Below are positions 35,611 through 48,299 of a stretch of 64,000 nt of DNA, piece after piece. The translations under genes and the position numbers were made by a program. The notes below the pieces were generated by a model that was given only the letters and a program-made list of their open reading frames with translations, did no database searches and was not told the DNA's origin. Position 1 is the stretch's first letter, and the number at the start of each line of letters is the position of its first letter. The stretch is from Excoecaria cochinchinensis (lineage: Eukaryota > Streptophyta > Magnoliopsida > Malpighiales > Euphorbiaceae), in assembly GCA_947683425.1 (NCBI GenBank), contig CANTUQ010000078.1, positions 4,247,001 through 4,311,000 on the forward strand, written 5' to 3'.

Positions 35611-35820
35611 GTTTTCTTGTAGTACTACAGTCATTGGTGTTGCTTTCGGATGCTTCTTTAGTTGAGACCAAGGCCACAGATAGCTCATTGATGGCTTTCT
35701 CTATGTGATGTAACTTATCATTAAGAGCAAGTTCCATCCGACTCGGACTATCTTGAAGTCCTCCAAGCTCAGCTTCCAAATTTTCAATTCTTTCTTTGTT
35801 GGTTGCCATCGTAATATATA

Positions 35821-35832
35821 GCTCTGATACCA
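35821..35832 (-). promoter_or_regulatory. iMet primer-binding site, body 2
   Basis: TGGTATCAGAGC on the minus strand, adjacent to LTR3. Confidence 0.85.
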
Positions 35833-35833
35833 A

Positions 35834-36139
35834 TGATAGGTCCCAATCAAATTACAATTGCAAAGTAAATAGAATTATCTTAGGATGAGAATAAACCACA
35901 ATAATTGACTTTGAATAAAAATACCCCATTTTTACTGAATAATTAAAGAGTATAAATACGTAAAGGAAATAACAAACTCTCTTAAACTTACGACCACGAT
36001 CCGCAAATTAAATTATTTAAATAACAACATAATAACTAACAACTTAGGATAAATCCTATCATGCCGGCAAATACTCAACGGCGCCCTCTACGTGACACAT
36101 CCCCCTGCATGTTGATAGGAACACGTTCTTGGCTTATCA
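35834..36139 (-). repeat. LTR3 (306 bp)
   Basis: TGATAGG to CTTATCA, aligned with LTR1; followed by the right CAATC duplication and the chitinase C-terminal half. Confidence 0.9.
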
Positions 36140-36410
36140 CAATCCTCCATGCCAGTACTCATCTTCAAGCATTACAAATCTTGAAGATGCTTGGAAGCAA
36201 TGGATATCGAGTATCCCGGCTGAGAAGATATTCCTGGGATTGCCTGCTGCTCCTGATGCAGCTGGAAGTGGATTCATTCCTGTGCATGATCTCGCTTCTA
36301 ATGTACTTCCTGCAATTAAGGGTTCTGGTAAGTATGGTGGAGTTATGCTTTGGTCTAAATATTATGATGATCAAACCGGTTATAGCAAAGCTATCAAGAG
36401 CTCTGTCTGA

Positions 36411-37780
36411 ATTGCCTTCTCCATACATAACTGTTATGCTTATAAAAATGTATACTTGTATTACTGTCTTATTATGTAAATGAATCTATAAATTATATAC
36501 GGGGCTTTCTTTTTCTTCTTTTTCTTCTTCTCTTCCTATATATAATTGCATGGTTCCATTAACTAGGAAGAAAATAAATTTAATACGAAATAAAACCAAA
36601 GTAATATAAATTTTTAACATAGTTTTTAGATCAAAAAGAAAATTTAATAAAGCACCTTCAGCTTGTTGTGATGCACCAACAGTGACTTCACCTAATGGGC
36701 TAGCAGCACTTGTTCCTGGTTGTGTGCCAATCAGTCTAGGAAGCAAATCGATGATGATCGCCATGGTCTGGTGTTATTTTGTGTGAATGAAGAGGATGGT
36801 CCGTGTTTGGACCCATACACGTGTCGTATGAAAGCCTAGGCCATAAACTTGAGATAAAGGAGCTTTGAATTAATTTATCTCTATAATTAAGTATTCAAAT
36901 AAAATTCTACGATTTATTGCTAAAATGGAGCTTTGAATTTATTTATCTCTATAAATTCTATAATTTCAAAGTAGTCCTTGTTCAATTACAGTGACAGAAT
37001 TCTTAAAATTATTGGGTGTTTTGCATGAGTTATCACTACATTTCATATAATTAAAATATTTTGAGTGGGTCAAAATTTTTAAAAATATAGAGCCATTTTA
37101 TATAAACTATTACTATATCTCATTTAACTAAAAGAATTTGAGCTGGGACATTTGCCCACAATCAAATGTACGTGGCTCCGCCACTATTCAATACTCTATC
37201 CATTCTACTTATCGCAATAATATTTGAAATTTTTTTGTTCAATTCAAAATGACAATTTTTAATTTTAAAATGCATTAATTATATATATTCCTACGTTATC
37301 CTTATATATATGCACAAAAAAAAGAGATAATATAATTATTGATAATTAGTAAAATGAAATTTTAGTAAATTATAATATATATTTTATAAAATTAATATTA
37401 ATTGATAATTTGATCGATCCGCGTCAAAAGTTGAAAGTTGAGTGGAAATGAGAAATTACTAAGTTGCCATTTCTTTTTCGGGAAAAATAAAATTGCTAGT
37501 TAAATTAATTATTAGATAAAATTAAAATAAATTGATACTATATTCTTTTCTCTTTCACTTGCTGTTTAAGTTACTGGTTAACAATGTTATAAAATTCAAT
37601 GGTTCGATTTCATTTTTGTTAGACCTAATGGTGTGTACCAAAACGTACGGAATGTATGCATAACACCAATTATATACTCGGATAAGAATGTATATAAGTG
37701 TATATTATGATTAAATAGTTTTTGTAATATAAAGGTTCATTTTTTTTTATTACTCCAGTTCCCAAAATCAGGTTATTACA
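36411..37780. other. Intergenic stretch downstream of the chitinase
   Basis: Starts with the chitinase 3' untranslated region (AATGAATCTATAAA near 36478). An open minus-strand frame at 36645-36764 (MAIIIDLLPRLIGTQPG...) is not recognised. The rest is AT-rich with no supportable feature. Confidence 0.45.
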
Positions 37781-38060
37781 TGATCTAATGAGATAACAAT
37801 CATGGAACATGATAGCCGAGCAACCGTCCAACGAGTTCGGTTATCACCATGCTTTTGAATCCGGTTGCCAAGTTGTCCGGAAATCTCTCAATAACGGCTC
37901 GGAAAACGTTGACAGCTCGGCTTGCACCAAATTTATCTGGTAACTGGACACTTACCGTAACTCGGTAAAAGAGCTATTCATAAAATCCTCCATGTCAATA
38001 GCTCAGTTTACTGGGAACGGTTTTCCAGTGTGAGATAGCTCGGCTCTCGCCATAAAAGTT

Positions 38061-38166
38061 GCCGTTATTCAATAAAATCTCATCATAAAGACAGCCGTTA
38101 TACAATAAAGGCTCGTCATGAAGGCAGTCGTTACCCAATAAAGCCTCATCATAAAAGCAACCGTTA
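38061..38166. repeat. 33-bp repeat, about 3 copies, in LTR of element B
   Basis: GCCGTTA...CAATAAA...TCATCATAAAG-type units start at 38061, 38094 and 38127, with a partial one at 38160. Confidence 0.75.
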
Positions 38167-38183
38167 TGAATCAAGGGAAAGGC

Positions 38184-38190
38184 TATAAAA
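38184..38190 (+). promoter_or_regulatory. TATA box in LTR of element B
   Basis: GGCTATAAAAAGAAAAAG, about 215 bp before the gag start, just after the LTR repeats. Confidence 0.55.
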
Positions 38191-38397
38191 AGAAAAAGAA
38201 AGGTACGTTTCAAGGGTGATACATATTTTTTACGACTAATTCATCTTACTCAAATCACTAACTTGATAGTCGGAGTATCTCTTGTTAGAAATCCGTCAGT
38301 TTGCTTGTTTTTACAGGTGACTTAATCAAGAAGACGCTCTAAAAGATATCCTTTGTCATCATTTGGTGCGGTGAGCGTGGACCGAACAAGATTTTCA

Positions 38398-41300
38398 ATG
38401 GATCTTTTCCCTGATTTGGCCGCTGCTGCAACTCCAGTCAGTCAACCACAAGATTTACCCCCACAAACTCAGAGTCAGCAGCCCCCCATCCAATTATTCG
38501 GCCAACAGATACACCCTACGCAACCTGCTTCTTATCCAACCATTCCCAGCTTAACCCCTCAAACAGCTCAAGCTTTTCTAGCTGCTCTAACTGCAATGGC
38601 AGCTCAGGCACCTCCCATTCAACCGCCCACACAAACGCCCCTACCACCAACTCCCACACAATACTTCCTTCCAGCTCCATTGGCACCCACACCTACTCCA
38701 CCAACTATTCCACCCACTGTGGCCCTGGTTCCACCATAACTCTTACTGCAGATCAGTTCGAGAAACTCTTTGAGGAACGGATGCAGAAGTATCAGAATAG
38801 AAACACACTGCAATACCAGAGCAATTTTCGATCGCCGCTGGCCAAGGAGATTTTGACCGCCCCGTTCCCAAATATACGATTACCGAACTTGCCTAAATAT
38901 AATGGCAGTGCTGACCCCCGGGCCCATCTTAATCAATTTCACCATACTATACTTGTCCATACTACGGATGACGCTGCCATGTATAAGATTTTCCCCCAGA
39001 CACTCACTAACTCAGCTCAGATCTAGTTTCGAAATTTACTCGAGCACTCCATAACAGGTTTTGCCCAGTTCAGTGACATGTTTATCGCAAAGTTTGTGGC
39101 TGCTATCCGATCCACTAAAGTCTCGGCGGATCTTAATTTAGTTCGGCGGGACAAATGTGAGATGCTGCGAGCCTATGTAGAAAGGTTCAACGTGGTAGCG
39201 ATGGACATTTAAGACTTAAACTTGGAAGTTACCAATAATGCCCTGGTGCCAAGATTTCAGCGATTCTCTTAGCAAGAAACCGCCGAGTGACTTTACCAAG
39301 CTCATGTCCAGAGCTTACAAATACATAAGAATGGATGAAGCACGATGACTCTGTAGCAGTTCCCTACATGAAAGTGCAGGCTGCGACTTATACAGATCAG
39401 CATTGGAGAGAGGTACTGGGAGAAATGACTCACGAAACTGCAGTTCAGGTAGTTCGTACCGAGCTTGTATGGTTTTGTCAAGGCCTGGGGATCGAAAGGA
39501 TGAGAAGTGGACACCGTTGAATGCCTCAAGGGTGCAGATTCTGAAGTGGATGAAAGAGAATGATAGGGTGAACTGGCCTAGACCTATGAGGGAAAGTTCT
39601 AACAGAGATCAGAGCCTCTATTGTGCATTTCACAAGGACAAGGGTCATGAGACGAACGATTGTAATCATCTTAAAAGGGAGAATAAATTCCTGATCCGGA
39701 AGGGAAAGCTTGCCCAGTTCGTCAAGAGTGATAGAGTTAGAGACAGATCTTGTTCACCTCGAAGACAGGATAATCAACCCAGTACGAGTAAAAGGACTCC
39801 AGCGGGTGTCATACATGTTATCGCGGGTGGCAAACATTATGATGGTTTTGATGATTCCCGAAAGAGGAAGGCCAAGGAGGCGTTCTCCCTGGATTCCAAC
39901 CTCCCTGCAAAGGGTTACGACGTGAGGTTTTTAGACTTGGATGGCAATCATGTCAAACAACCTCACATGGACTCTTTGGTGGTAGAGGCCTTAATTCAGG
40001 ATTACCTGGTCCAGCACATTCTGGTGGATACGGGTAGTGCGGTTAACCTCATCACTTTGCAGGCGTTCAAAGCCTTGAAAATGTCAAGCAACATTTTAGA
40101 ACCAGTGTCTGTCCCACTAATCAGGATATCTGGTTAGCCGGTCAAGGTAGAAGGATCGGTGACATTATCTTTGGAGCTCGGAGATGAAAATGTGGTCCGA
40201 ACTTGCACTAGCTGTTTCATGGTTGTGGATATTCCATTGGCCTACAATGCCATTTTCGGAAGACCGTTGCTGGTGGGAGTAGATGCATACATCTCCATGC
40301 GAAAGCTAATGCTTAAGGTCCCTGCTTTTGGAGGCATTGCGGTACTGCGAGGAAATCAGAAGGTGGCTCGGGAAACATATGTCACGATGCTGAAGGAAGC
40401 AAATCAGGCCCTTCCGTTGGATTTCTTAGATGTCTCCACTGGGGAGACCCAGAAAGCAGAGCCAGTAGATTCATTACTGGAAGTGGAGATAGCGCCAGGT
40501 AAGGCAGTGAAGATTGGGACAAACAAGGAGGGGAAGGAGGTGGAGGCCCTCGTCGCAGTTCTGCAGAAATTTGCAGACGTGTTCGCCTGGGAGCCCTCGG
40601 ACATTAAAGGGATATCCACCAAAGTTATATACCATTCATTGAACATTAGACCGGACTCTAAGCCCGTCAAGCAAAAAAAGAAGAACCATGCCCCGGAGAG
40701 GCAGATAGAAATGTCAGGAGAAACAGGTGTCCTGCTCAAGAATGGGTTTATCTGGGAGGTCTTATATCCGGACTGGCTTTCCAATATTGTTCTGGTAAAG
40801 AAAGCCAATGGAAAATGGAGAATGTGCGTAGATTTCACATATCTGAATAGGGCTTGCCCCAAGGATAGCTATCCATTGCCGAACATCGACCTCCTAGTTG
40901 ATTCGTCGGCAGGGTTTGAAAAATATGCTTTTCCAGATGCCTCGTCTGGTTATCACCAGATTCCAATGAATTTGGAGGATAAGGAGAAGACGGCATTCAT
41001 AACTCACCAAGCTACTTACTGCTATCGAGTTATGCCATTTGGATTGAAAAATGTAGGGGCTACATATCAAAGATTAATGAACAAGTTGTTTGCTAATCAG
41101 CTCGGGAGGAATATGGAGGTGTATGTCGATGACATGATTATTAAGAGCAAAACATCCAGTGATCTCCCTACCGAGCTTACGAAAACTTTCCAGACTCTCA
41201 GGAAGTTCAGTTTGAAACTCAATCCAGAGAAGTGTGCTTTTGGGGTACAGTCCGGGAAGTTCTTAGGCTTCATGATTTCAAAGAGGGGTATAAAGGCTAA

Positions 41301-41928
41301 TCCGGCCAAGATTTAACCCATTTCGGAGATGGAACCCCCAAAGTCTATTAGAGAAGTGTAGAAACTCAATGGCAAGGTAACGGCCTTGGACAGATTTATC
41401 TCTTATTTGGCTAAACACTGTCTTCCCTTTTACAGGGCGCTCAAAAACCTGAAGAAGTTCGAATGGACCCCAGATTACCAGCAAGCTTTTGAAGAGCTTA
41501 AGCAATTTCTTGGCACACCGCCATTACTGAGTAGGCCGCAGATTGGCGAAGTCTTGTATTTGTACCTTGCAGTTACTTCCAGAGTAATTGGTTCGGTTTT
41601 AATCCGAGAGGAAGGCAGTCAGCATTTCCCCATTTACTACATGAGCAAGGTGCTATGGGGTGCCGAACTTAACTATCCCATTCTGGAGCAGTTGGCTCTA
41701 TCATTAGTTGTCACAACAATCAAACTTCGGCCCTATTTCCAGGCACATACTGTGGGGGTTAGGACAAATTCTAATCTTAAGAAAGTGCCCCAGAGGCCGG
41801 AAGCATGCGGAAGGCTCACAGAATGGGCAGCTTGTTTGGGTGAATTAGATGTCTGGTACGAGTCTCGCCAGTCAATGAAGGCTCAAGTTTTGGCAGATTT
41901 TGTGGCTGAGTTGCATACTACACCCTAA
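38398..41928 (+). pseudogene. gag-pol of element B, several stops
   Basis: Gag begins MDLFPDLAAAAT and has a Pro/Gln-rich stretch. A frame change at about 38740 leads into the capsid part (LPNLPKYNGSADPRAHLNQF). The nucleocapsid knuckle CAFHKDKGHETNDC is at 39624-39665. Protease: HILVDTGSAVNLI at about 40015-40053. RT: MCVDFTYLNRACPKDSYPLP, GYHQIPM, and the catalytic YVDDMI at 41122-41139. RNase H starts near LYLAVTSRVIGSVLI and ends ADFVAELHTTP. Stops at 40135, 41314 and 41357 fall in an otherwise single frame, and further stops lie in gag. Integrase is missing. Confidence 0.9.
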
Positions 41929-41974
41929 ACCCTGTTGTTATCCCAGTTAGAGAGAATGACATATGCATGGTCAA

Positions 41975-42973
41975 TTGAGCCCCCTAAAAAAATCAGTCCA
42001 TTAATATCAATTTTTTAAAAATTTCAATTCATTAACCAGTCCATTATTATCGGTTAATCAGTTTATCGATTTTGGATTTTCGGACCGGTTAACTAATATT
42101 TTTTTACAATTATAAAATACATTCATAAAAAAAATTAAATTGTTGAAAATACTTAAAAAAATTAAAATTAAAAAATAAATATAATTCAATATAATAATTA
42201 AATATAATCTTTAAATTAGTATTTTGAACGTTTAAGTTATAAACGAAGTTGCATAAATATTTTTCAAATTGAAATTATTATATATTTGATTATATATATA
42301 AAATATATAAAAAAAATATGTTCTTTTACAATAATTAGATTATGAGGTTTATTAATTAATTATTAAAAGAAATAATTCCTAAACCCAATCTTGGGCTTCT
42401 CTTTTAGTAAAATCACTATCTACATAAAAGCCTAAACATGCTATCCAAATTTACCAAAATCGAAAGCTTCATTGTTTCCTTGAAACACACCACTTTACAA
42501 ACCCTATCTTTTCACCAATACCAAATCAAACATGAAACCCTCTCTAGCTCTACACTTTCACCTGACTAATCGCCTTTCCTCTTTCATCACCACCTATTCT
42601 TCGCTGCATTAACCACCGTTATGAGCTTCGATGCCTTCTACTCCCCACTCAATTAAGGCTGAATCAGATCTAGTAATTAAGACACAACGCCATTTCTTTC
42701 TCTCTTCTTCTTTTTCTCGTAATTGGGTTCTGTTATATATTTTTCTGACAAACTTATTGTGTCTTTTTGGATTTCCCTAATTTTGATGATGGATCTGGTG
42801 AGAGGGAGATGGATTTGGCAAGGGAGAGATGAATCTCAGCCGCAAAAGTTGTCGTGCAAGGGTTGTCTTACTCGTCGTCTACAAATTCCGATCAGAGCGA
42901 CACCGGCAACAGCGAAATGGCGAGAGGCGCTTGGCGAAAGGGAGGAAGATTAGGGTTTTTTTTGATTAATATA

Positions 42974-43013
<40 letters not shown>

Positions 43014-43161
43014 TTGGTCGGTTAACCGAAATCGATGGTTTTTTCAAACCATGAACCTAAATCGAAAAATTAAAATTTTGTTAACTATATCGATTAAATT
43101 AACTAAAAAACCGATTTGGTTATCGATTTTTCAGTTAACCGATTTTTTTAAACACTCTTAC
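41975..43161. mobile_element. hAT-like element, left end truncated
   Basis: The left part (GAGCCCCCTAAAAAAATCAG, then CGGTTAATCAG) matches, inverted, sequence about 40 bp inside the right end of the 17024-17990 element. The right end has TTAACCGATTTTTTTAAACA-CTCTTA. CGGTTAA motifs mark both ends. The interior has a CT-rich block near 42695 and a short frame of no recognised family. An (AT)n run lies at 42980-43006. Confidence 0.55.
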
Positions 43162-43168
43162 CTTGGAT

Positions 43169-46100
43169 TGTGACACCCCATACCTGCAATTTATACGGAT
43201 ATCGGGTGTCACGACATTTCTGTCTAATCGACGCTTATGACAAATGTGGTAATTTTTTCTCTTTTTCTTATTAACTTTTAACAATCGCCATGTCCATAAT
43301 ATACAATACATAATCAATGCTAAACCAATACATATACTCTTACATATACATGTCGATAACAATTTGCCAATTAACTTGACTGCCTTATTTATTATTCACT
43401 TATTCAAAATTTGGGTAGCATAACCTCTATAACATTAACTACCTAAAACCTGCAAATCAACATCAACACAACCCAACTTAGGGGCACAACAATCATAACT
43501 TAATATCCATTTCGTATAAACAAATCCAAATAACAATGTTTATCATTGCAGTTAACTATTCCCATAATACAAAACATTCATACATGCAAATAACAATACA
43601 TATACTTTTCTAATGACAATAAGCATAACACTCTTATCTTTAATCTACCGGTCCAGTCCTACCTCGAAGCCGGTAGTGTGTCTGCTCCACAGACACTCTA
43701 CTTGGTACCTACATGCAGTCAAGCAAATTACGTGCTGAGCATTAAATATGGTTAGTGGTGATTACGAATCTAGTAATTTCCATTCTAACTTATACACATA
43801 CACATGCATAAAAATACACTATCTTTAATCAATCCCTTAGTTCCATCCAACTTATGCACTAAAGTCTCACTTAGTTCCAATTTACATTAGAGTCTTTTAT
43901 TTGCCCTTATTAATGGAAAATTGCAATTTAATCCCTACAGATTCAATACTTATCAAATTACTTTTCCATTTAACTAAATCACTATTTTTCCACTCCGTTT
44001 GCATTTATTGACAATTATGACTCTTGTTTACTTAATGGAATCTAAATTGCCATGTTACCATTTAGTTCTCAAACTTTCATTTCAATTCTTATTAGCTTAT
44101 CACTTCACTCCTTTAACCTCATATTACTATTCTCACAATAATACAAATTTTTATACACTTCTATACATTTGACATGTAAAGTTACGTTTTAGTCCCTGAC
44201 TTATTACTTTCGTAATCATTTTACATATTATTTCATATTACAACTCTACATCGCATTTAAATTAATTAATCATTCATTTTATCATTTTTATTCATTTCGC
44301 TTATCATTTCATGTACAAATTACCGTTTAGTCCTTATTTTATCAATTTTAGGACAAATTACATTTTTGCCCTTTTTTGATGTTATTTGCGGAAATGCCAC
44401 TAGTTCACTTATTTTTCACATTTAATTCACTCTTTGGCTCATAAATTACATATTAGTTCTTACATTGTTATTTTCACGTCAAATTACATTTTAGTCCCTT
44501 AACTTTGGATTCTTTACGAAATGATCATTTTACTTTCACTTTTCATTTACATGTCACTTATTAGTGTACTTTTGCACTTAATTATGATTTTGTCCCTACT
44601 TTTTTAGTCAAATTAAAATATGGTCCTTCCTTTAACATTTAAATACAATTTTATCATTTGTTGACTACATTTTCATATTTATTCACCCCTTGGGTTATAA
44701 TTTACCAATTAGTCTTACGACTAATTATTTTTATGGTAAATTATGTTTTAGTCTTTAAACTTTTATTTTCCTTCACATGAGTCCTTTTTCATTTAAATTT
44801 TCATTTTCACTATACGTGTTACAGGTCATTTTCATCATTATGACCCGTTTAGCTTATGATTTGGGTAAATTACCTTTTTACCCCAAACCTTTCATTTTCT
44901 TTTATTTAGGTCTTTTCTCATATAACTTTTCATTTTCATGTTACTTTTCACACTTTCAAGTCATTTTACTTATGACATTTTACTTCTGACAGAATCATAT
45001 CATTTTACGATTCTGCCCTTTACACTTAGGCTTTTTATTCATTATGCTTTTATTCATTATACTTTTTACATATTAGGTTATGTTACATTATGGCTTGTTT
45101 CATGTTATACTTTTACATGTTATGCTTTTACATGTTACATTATGTCTTGTTACATTCAGTCGTTTACTGTATATCATATTACAATTCATCATTGTACTTT
45201 TTGCATTTTTAAATCATTTTACAATCATGCCCCTAGTACAATCCCGGTAAAAAATCTGCAAACTGGATATACGAGATGTGGACTCCAAAGGTCCAATGCA
45301 CTGCACTAAGGAATGACTCCGAATGATCACTCTAACATTTTATGTAACATATAACGTGTGACGTATGACGTATGACATATAACAGAGGCTATGAGAGACC
45401 ATCGCGAACCTGTCATAACAAGGCAAGTCGTCATGACTTGCATCACGGTACGAAGGTCCCTATGGCTAGCCAAACATATCCTGAACTAGATTAAACCTCC
45501 AGAAACTACTAAGGGCAGTACTTTTCAAAAGACTTTCAAATCCACTTTTTCATTCTTTTAACACTTTCACTTTTAGATAACGTATCACATATTATGTATG
45601 ACTTATCAATGCATTTTCAACCTTAGCATTTTCACTTACATTTTACGTTTCATTTCCACTTTAGTCACTTCACTTTCATTATCATTTCAATACCCTAATC
45701 GATCACTATTCTGATCAATTAGGCATAATTCTCATCATATACTTATTTCACAAAAATAAGTATACGGAAGCCATTCAATAGCTATAAATTCATTTCATAT
45801 CATTATAATTTCAATTATTTCAATGTTTATCAATATTTCCCATCATGGACATAATGGAAAAAATATTCTCAAAAATATTCATATGTACTCCATAAATTTC
45901 AAATAAATTTAAGGACACTTCTTTTCATGTCAAATTTCATTTAAGCATTCCAATTGTCATTTTAAAAGCTTTTAATCATGTTTCTAAGCTTATGTTTGAT
46001 TAAGCTTACATTTAGCACAATTTTCACTTAAGTCACTCATTTCATTTTCATGTATTTCTTTTCACTAAACTTTCCTTTTCACTTCTAATTCAATCATTTA

Positions 46101-47902
46101 CGAAATTTCTATCTCATATAACATGTATATCATATAACCTATCACATTTCTTTCCTTAATCAATTCGTCCACCCTCAGAGTTTCACTCTAACATTTTAAT
46201 TTCCATGCACATATTATTTATTACACTAAATTAAGCTCCAATTCATATGTATATACCATTTAATTTCATTTAAACCCTAGGTATACCTCAAATATACCTA
46301 AGTATACCATTATTTCACATTACGTCCAAGACTCACACATGGGTTTCTTTCACTTTGATCACTCTAATTAGCTTAGTTACCCTCCTTAAGCTTAATTATC
46401 ACCTCAATTTCAGTTATCCATGCAAATCACAAATAGTCACTCTATAAACATAACATCAAACCCTAATTTTTCAAAGGAAATTCATGGATTAGGTAATCAC
46501 AAACCTCACATCCATGCTATAGCCTTCACGAACTCTTCAATTCTTGCCTTTAGCACTTGAAAAGCCATTTCTCTCCCATTTCTTCATCATGGCCGAATAT
46601 ATACAATAACCAAACATCAATAAATTTCTTTTTTTTTTTATCACATATAACCTCATAAACATACTCTAGACATCCTAGAGAACTCTTAGAAATCATTAAA
46701 TCATATTAAAATAATCTAATTCTCTTACCTCTAATTTGAGACATAATATTGAATTCTTGCTTTTCCTTACTTTTAATCCATCAAATAGATACTAGATGTT
46801 GCTATTAGATCATAGAGGGGATGAATTAATTTTAGGACACTAGAATTTAGAGAGAAATCAAGCAAAAATTGAAGAAAAAATGGAGGAAGAGAGAAGAGAG
46901 ATTCACTCGGCCAAAGGAGAGGAAGAGAGAAGAGAGATTCATTCAGCCAAGGGAGAGGAAGGAGAAGGCAGAATAGATAAGGACTACACACCAAAATTTC
47001 TGTCATTTAAGTGCTTTTATAGTGGCCAAAAATGGTCCAATCAATGGTCCACCCAATAAAGCCAAATTAGCCATTTAAGCCCATTATGCACTTTTTCTAT
47101 GGTTTTCTCACTTCTCAATTCCAAATCATTTCAAATTCGATTCATATCATGTGAAAACTAGGCTGTAAACAAAATTTTAGCTCAATCAGAGTCCATTTCT
47201 GATCCGATTCAATCAAATCGGTCCGTTTCAATAATTATCAGCGTTACCGAAAAATTTACTTTTCACTACTAAAAAATTCTACATATCATTTAAAGCCTAT
47301 ATAAAAATTTTGATCAATTTTAGAAATCATTTGCTATTTTTAAAGTCTCAGTCAAATCTTCAGTCAACCAGGTATTATTCAAACCGAAATCATATCTTTT
47401 TCCTTACTTTCTAAGGTAAATTCCTCATAAAAATGACTCTATAATTCTTAACACATATTCATTAGATTCCAATAATATTTTGGGGTCAATCAGAAATTAT
47501 TTTTTGGTCCTATAATTATTTACCAGTCCAATAATTCAATTTTTCAGTGTCACCAAAAATTAATTTTTCATTATCATATGATTCTACTCATCAATAAAAG
47601 TATGTCCATATTTTCAAATCATTTTTCTGAGATCCGTAGCACTCTTTACGGTCCGGTCAAACCTCCAGTCAGCCTGATTATTATTTCACACCGAAACCGC
47701 TACTTTTTTCTTATTTTCAACTTTTAAATGCCCATTTGATCTCGATTTCACTCCAAATTTTAATCTCAGACTCACTGTAACTTATATTTTCAAACAGTCA
47801 AATAAAATATTTTTTACTTTCGGGTATACCTTTCACCCCGAAAGCACTATTCACTATCGAAAAATCACTATTCCCGGCTAACCTAGTATTGGGGTCATTA
47901 CA
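43169..47902 (-). mobile_element. Solo LTR, 4.7 kb, Tekay/Del-like
   Basis: Minus-strand ends are TGTAATGACCCC and GGGTGTCACA. Flanks are TGGAT and TTGAT, a 5-bp duplication with one change. It shares start, end and promoter-like blocks with 11663-15416 (TATAAAAG near 47015 on the minus strand). No internal coding region. The T/C-rich middle (44300-45240) repeats ATTACA/TTTTAGTCC words. Confidence 0.65.
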
Positions 47903-48299
47903 TTGATCCACTCTTATTTGCAAACATATACTTTTTTGATATTTTATTACATACTTTTAATTTCAAAAATTTTACTAATTTCATATCTACATGCTTATAT
48001 AGTAGAGAGCATGAATGCACTTGTACTGGGCTCATAATGGACTTGTCAATCGACAAAAATAATAGAAAAATATTATAAAAATGCATTTGTACTTGGCTCA
48101 TTTTACCATTTGTATACCTACACTTTTTGGTTATTTTATTACACATCTCTACTTATGCCTGGTAATGTTTTACCTAACTTAAACCATCAAAAACTACATA
48201 CTCGAATGACTCAAAAATTTAAGGATCAAATAAGATTTAAACCCAAAATCCAAAAAAACATGTCTAAAAATACCTGAATTGAAAGAAAAAAATTGTTTA
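47903..48299. other. Short duplicated AT-rich segment
   Basis: Contains two diverged copies of a segment ending GCACTTGTACTGGGCTCA and GCATTTGTACTTGGCTCA (about 48015 and 48083). No gene. Confidence 0.35.

Larger units (their letters stand above)
27272..35623 (-). mobile_element. CACTA element, 8.35 kb, with TNP2-like and Ptta-like genes
   Basis: Termini CACTACAAGAAA (27272) and TTTTCTTGTAGT (35623) are flanked by ACT on both sides (27269-27271 and 35624-35626), a 3-bp duplication. The final G expected at the right end is missing. Subterminal arrays of GAGACGGAAT/ATTCCGTCTC inverted motifs fill 27290-27440, 30285-30530 and 34990-35610. Genes run on the minus strand: a GC-rich first exon, the TNP2-like C-terminal half, then a Ptta/TnpA-like gene. 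The N-terminal catalytic half of TNP2 is missing, so it is not autonomous now. It inserted into gag body 2 and was itself hit by the 27441-30280 element. Confidence 0.9.
26546..35809 (-). pseudogene. gag body 2, interrupted by CACTA
   Basis: The N-terminal part is 35624-35809 (ATG at 35809, MATNKERIENLEAELGGLQD). The rest lies at 26546-27271 (LEFPRYLGDDPTEWF, MGGLLPEIANGI, CFRCDERFTTGHRC). The 27272-35623 element sits between, at a GACCACT|ACGGTCATT-type site that is continuous in body 1 (about 25990). Extra small indels break the frame. Confidence 0.85.
24517..36139 (-). mobile_element. Three-LTR, gag-only LTR retrotransposon composite
   Basis: Termini TGATAGG... (24517) and ...GGCTTATCA (36139) are bounded by CAATC on both sides (24512-24516, 36140-36144), an exact 5-bp target duplication in the chitinase. 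The order is LTR1, gag body 1, LTR2, gag body 2, LTR3, all minus strand. Each body starts next to its LTR with TTGGTATCAGAGC, the initiator-methionine tRNA primer site, and ends at a purine tract (AAAGAGGGAGG) beside the 3' LTR. No pol is present, so it is non-autonomous. Body 2 was later split by the CACTA element at 27272-35623. Shared middle LTRs are explained by unequal recombination between LTRs of two copies. Confidence 0.88.
23887..36410 (+). pseudogene. Class III (hevamine-type) chitinase, GH18, split by nested transposons
   Basis: This family hydrolyses chitin and peptidoglycan; many members are secreted or vacuolar defence proteins. The N-terminal part is 23887-24516: a hydrophobic signal peptide (to about residue 26), then GGIAIYWGQNGNEGTL, which starts the mature protein. 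The GH18 catalytic motif DGIDFDIE is intact at 24318-24341, with the proton-donor Glu. Then come LTAAPQCPLP and FDYVWVQFYNN. The C-terminal part resumes at 36140-36410: PPCQYSSSSIT, IFLGLPAAPDAAGSG, YGGVMLWSKYYDD, stop. About 11.6 kb of transposons separate the halves after codon NN, with CAATC duplicated. A 1-nt deletion near 24224 (CTTACTCTACT for expected CTTACTTCTACT) also breaks the frame. Family members are usually intronless and about 300 residues, as the joined halves would be. Two independent lesions make it a pseudogene. Confidence 0.93.
37782..41928 (+). mobile_element. Element B: Tat-type Ty3/gypsy retrotransposon, 3' truncated
   Basis: A promoter-bearing 5' LTR (about 37782-38359) is followed by a TGGTGCGGTGAGCGTGGA primer-site-like string (38364-38381). 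Next come gag, protease, RT and RNase H in one direction. No integrase and no 3' LTR are present. The sequence stops shortly after RNase H and gives way to a hAT-like fragment. The left LTR boundary is estimated. Confidence 0.75.

Noticed and set aside
36486..36764. 92-residue minus-strand frame after the chitinase
   Set aside because: The first 35 residues look protein-like but no family is recognised and the rest is low complexity; left as unannotated sequence.
44777..45309. Open frames in the T/C-rich middle of the solo LTR
   Set aside because: Phe/Tyr/His-rich translation of T-rich DNA with no domain; no support from related LTRs.
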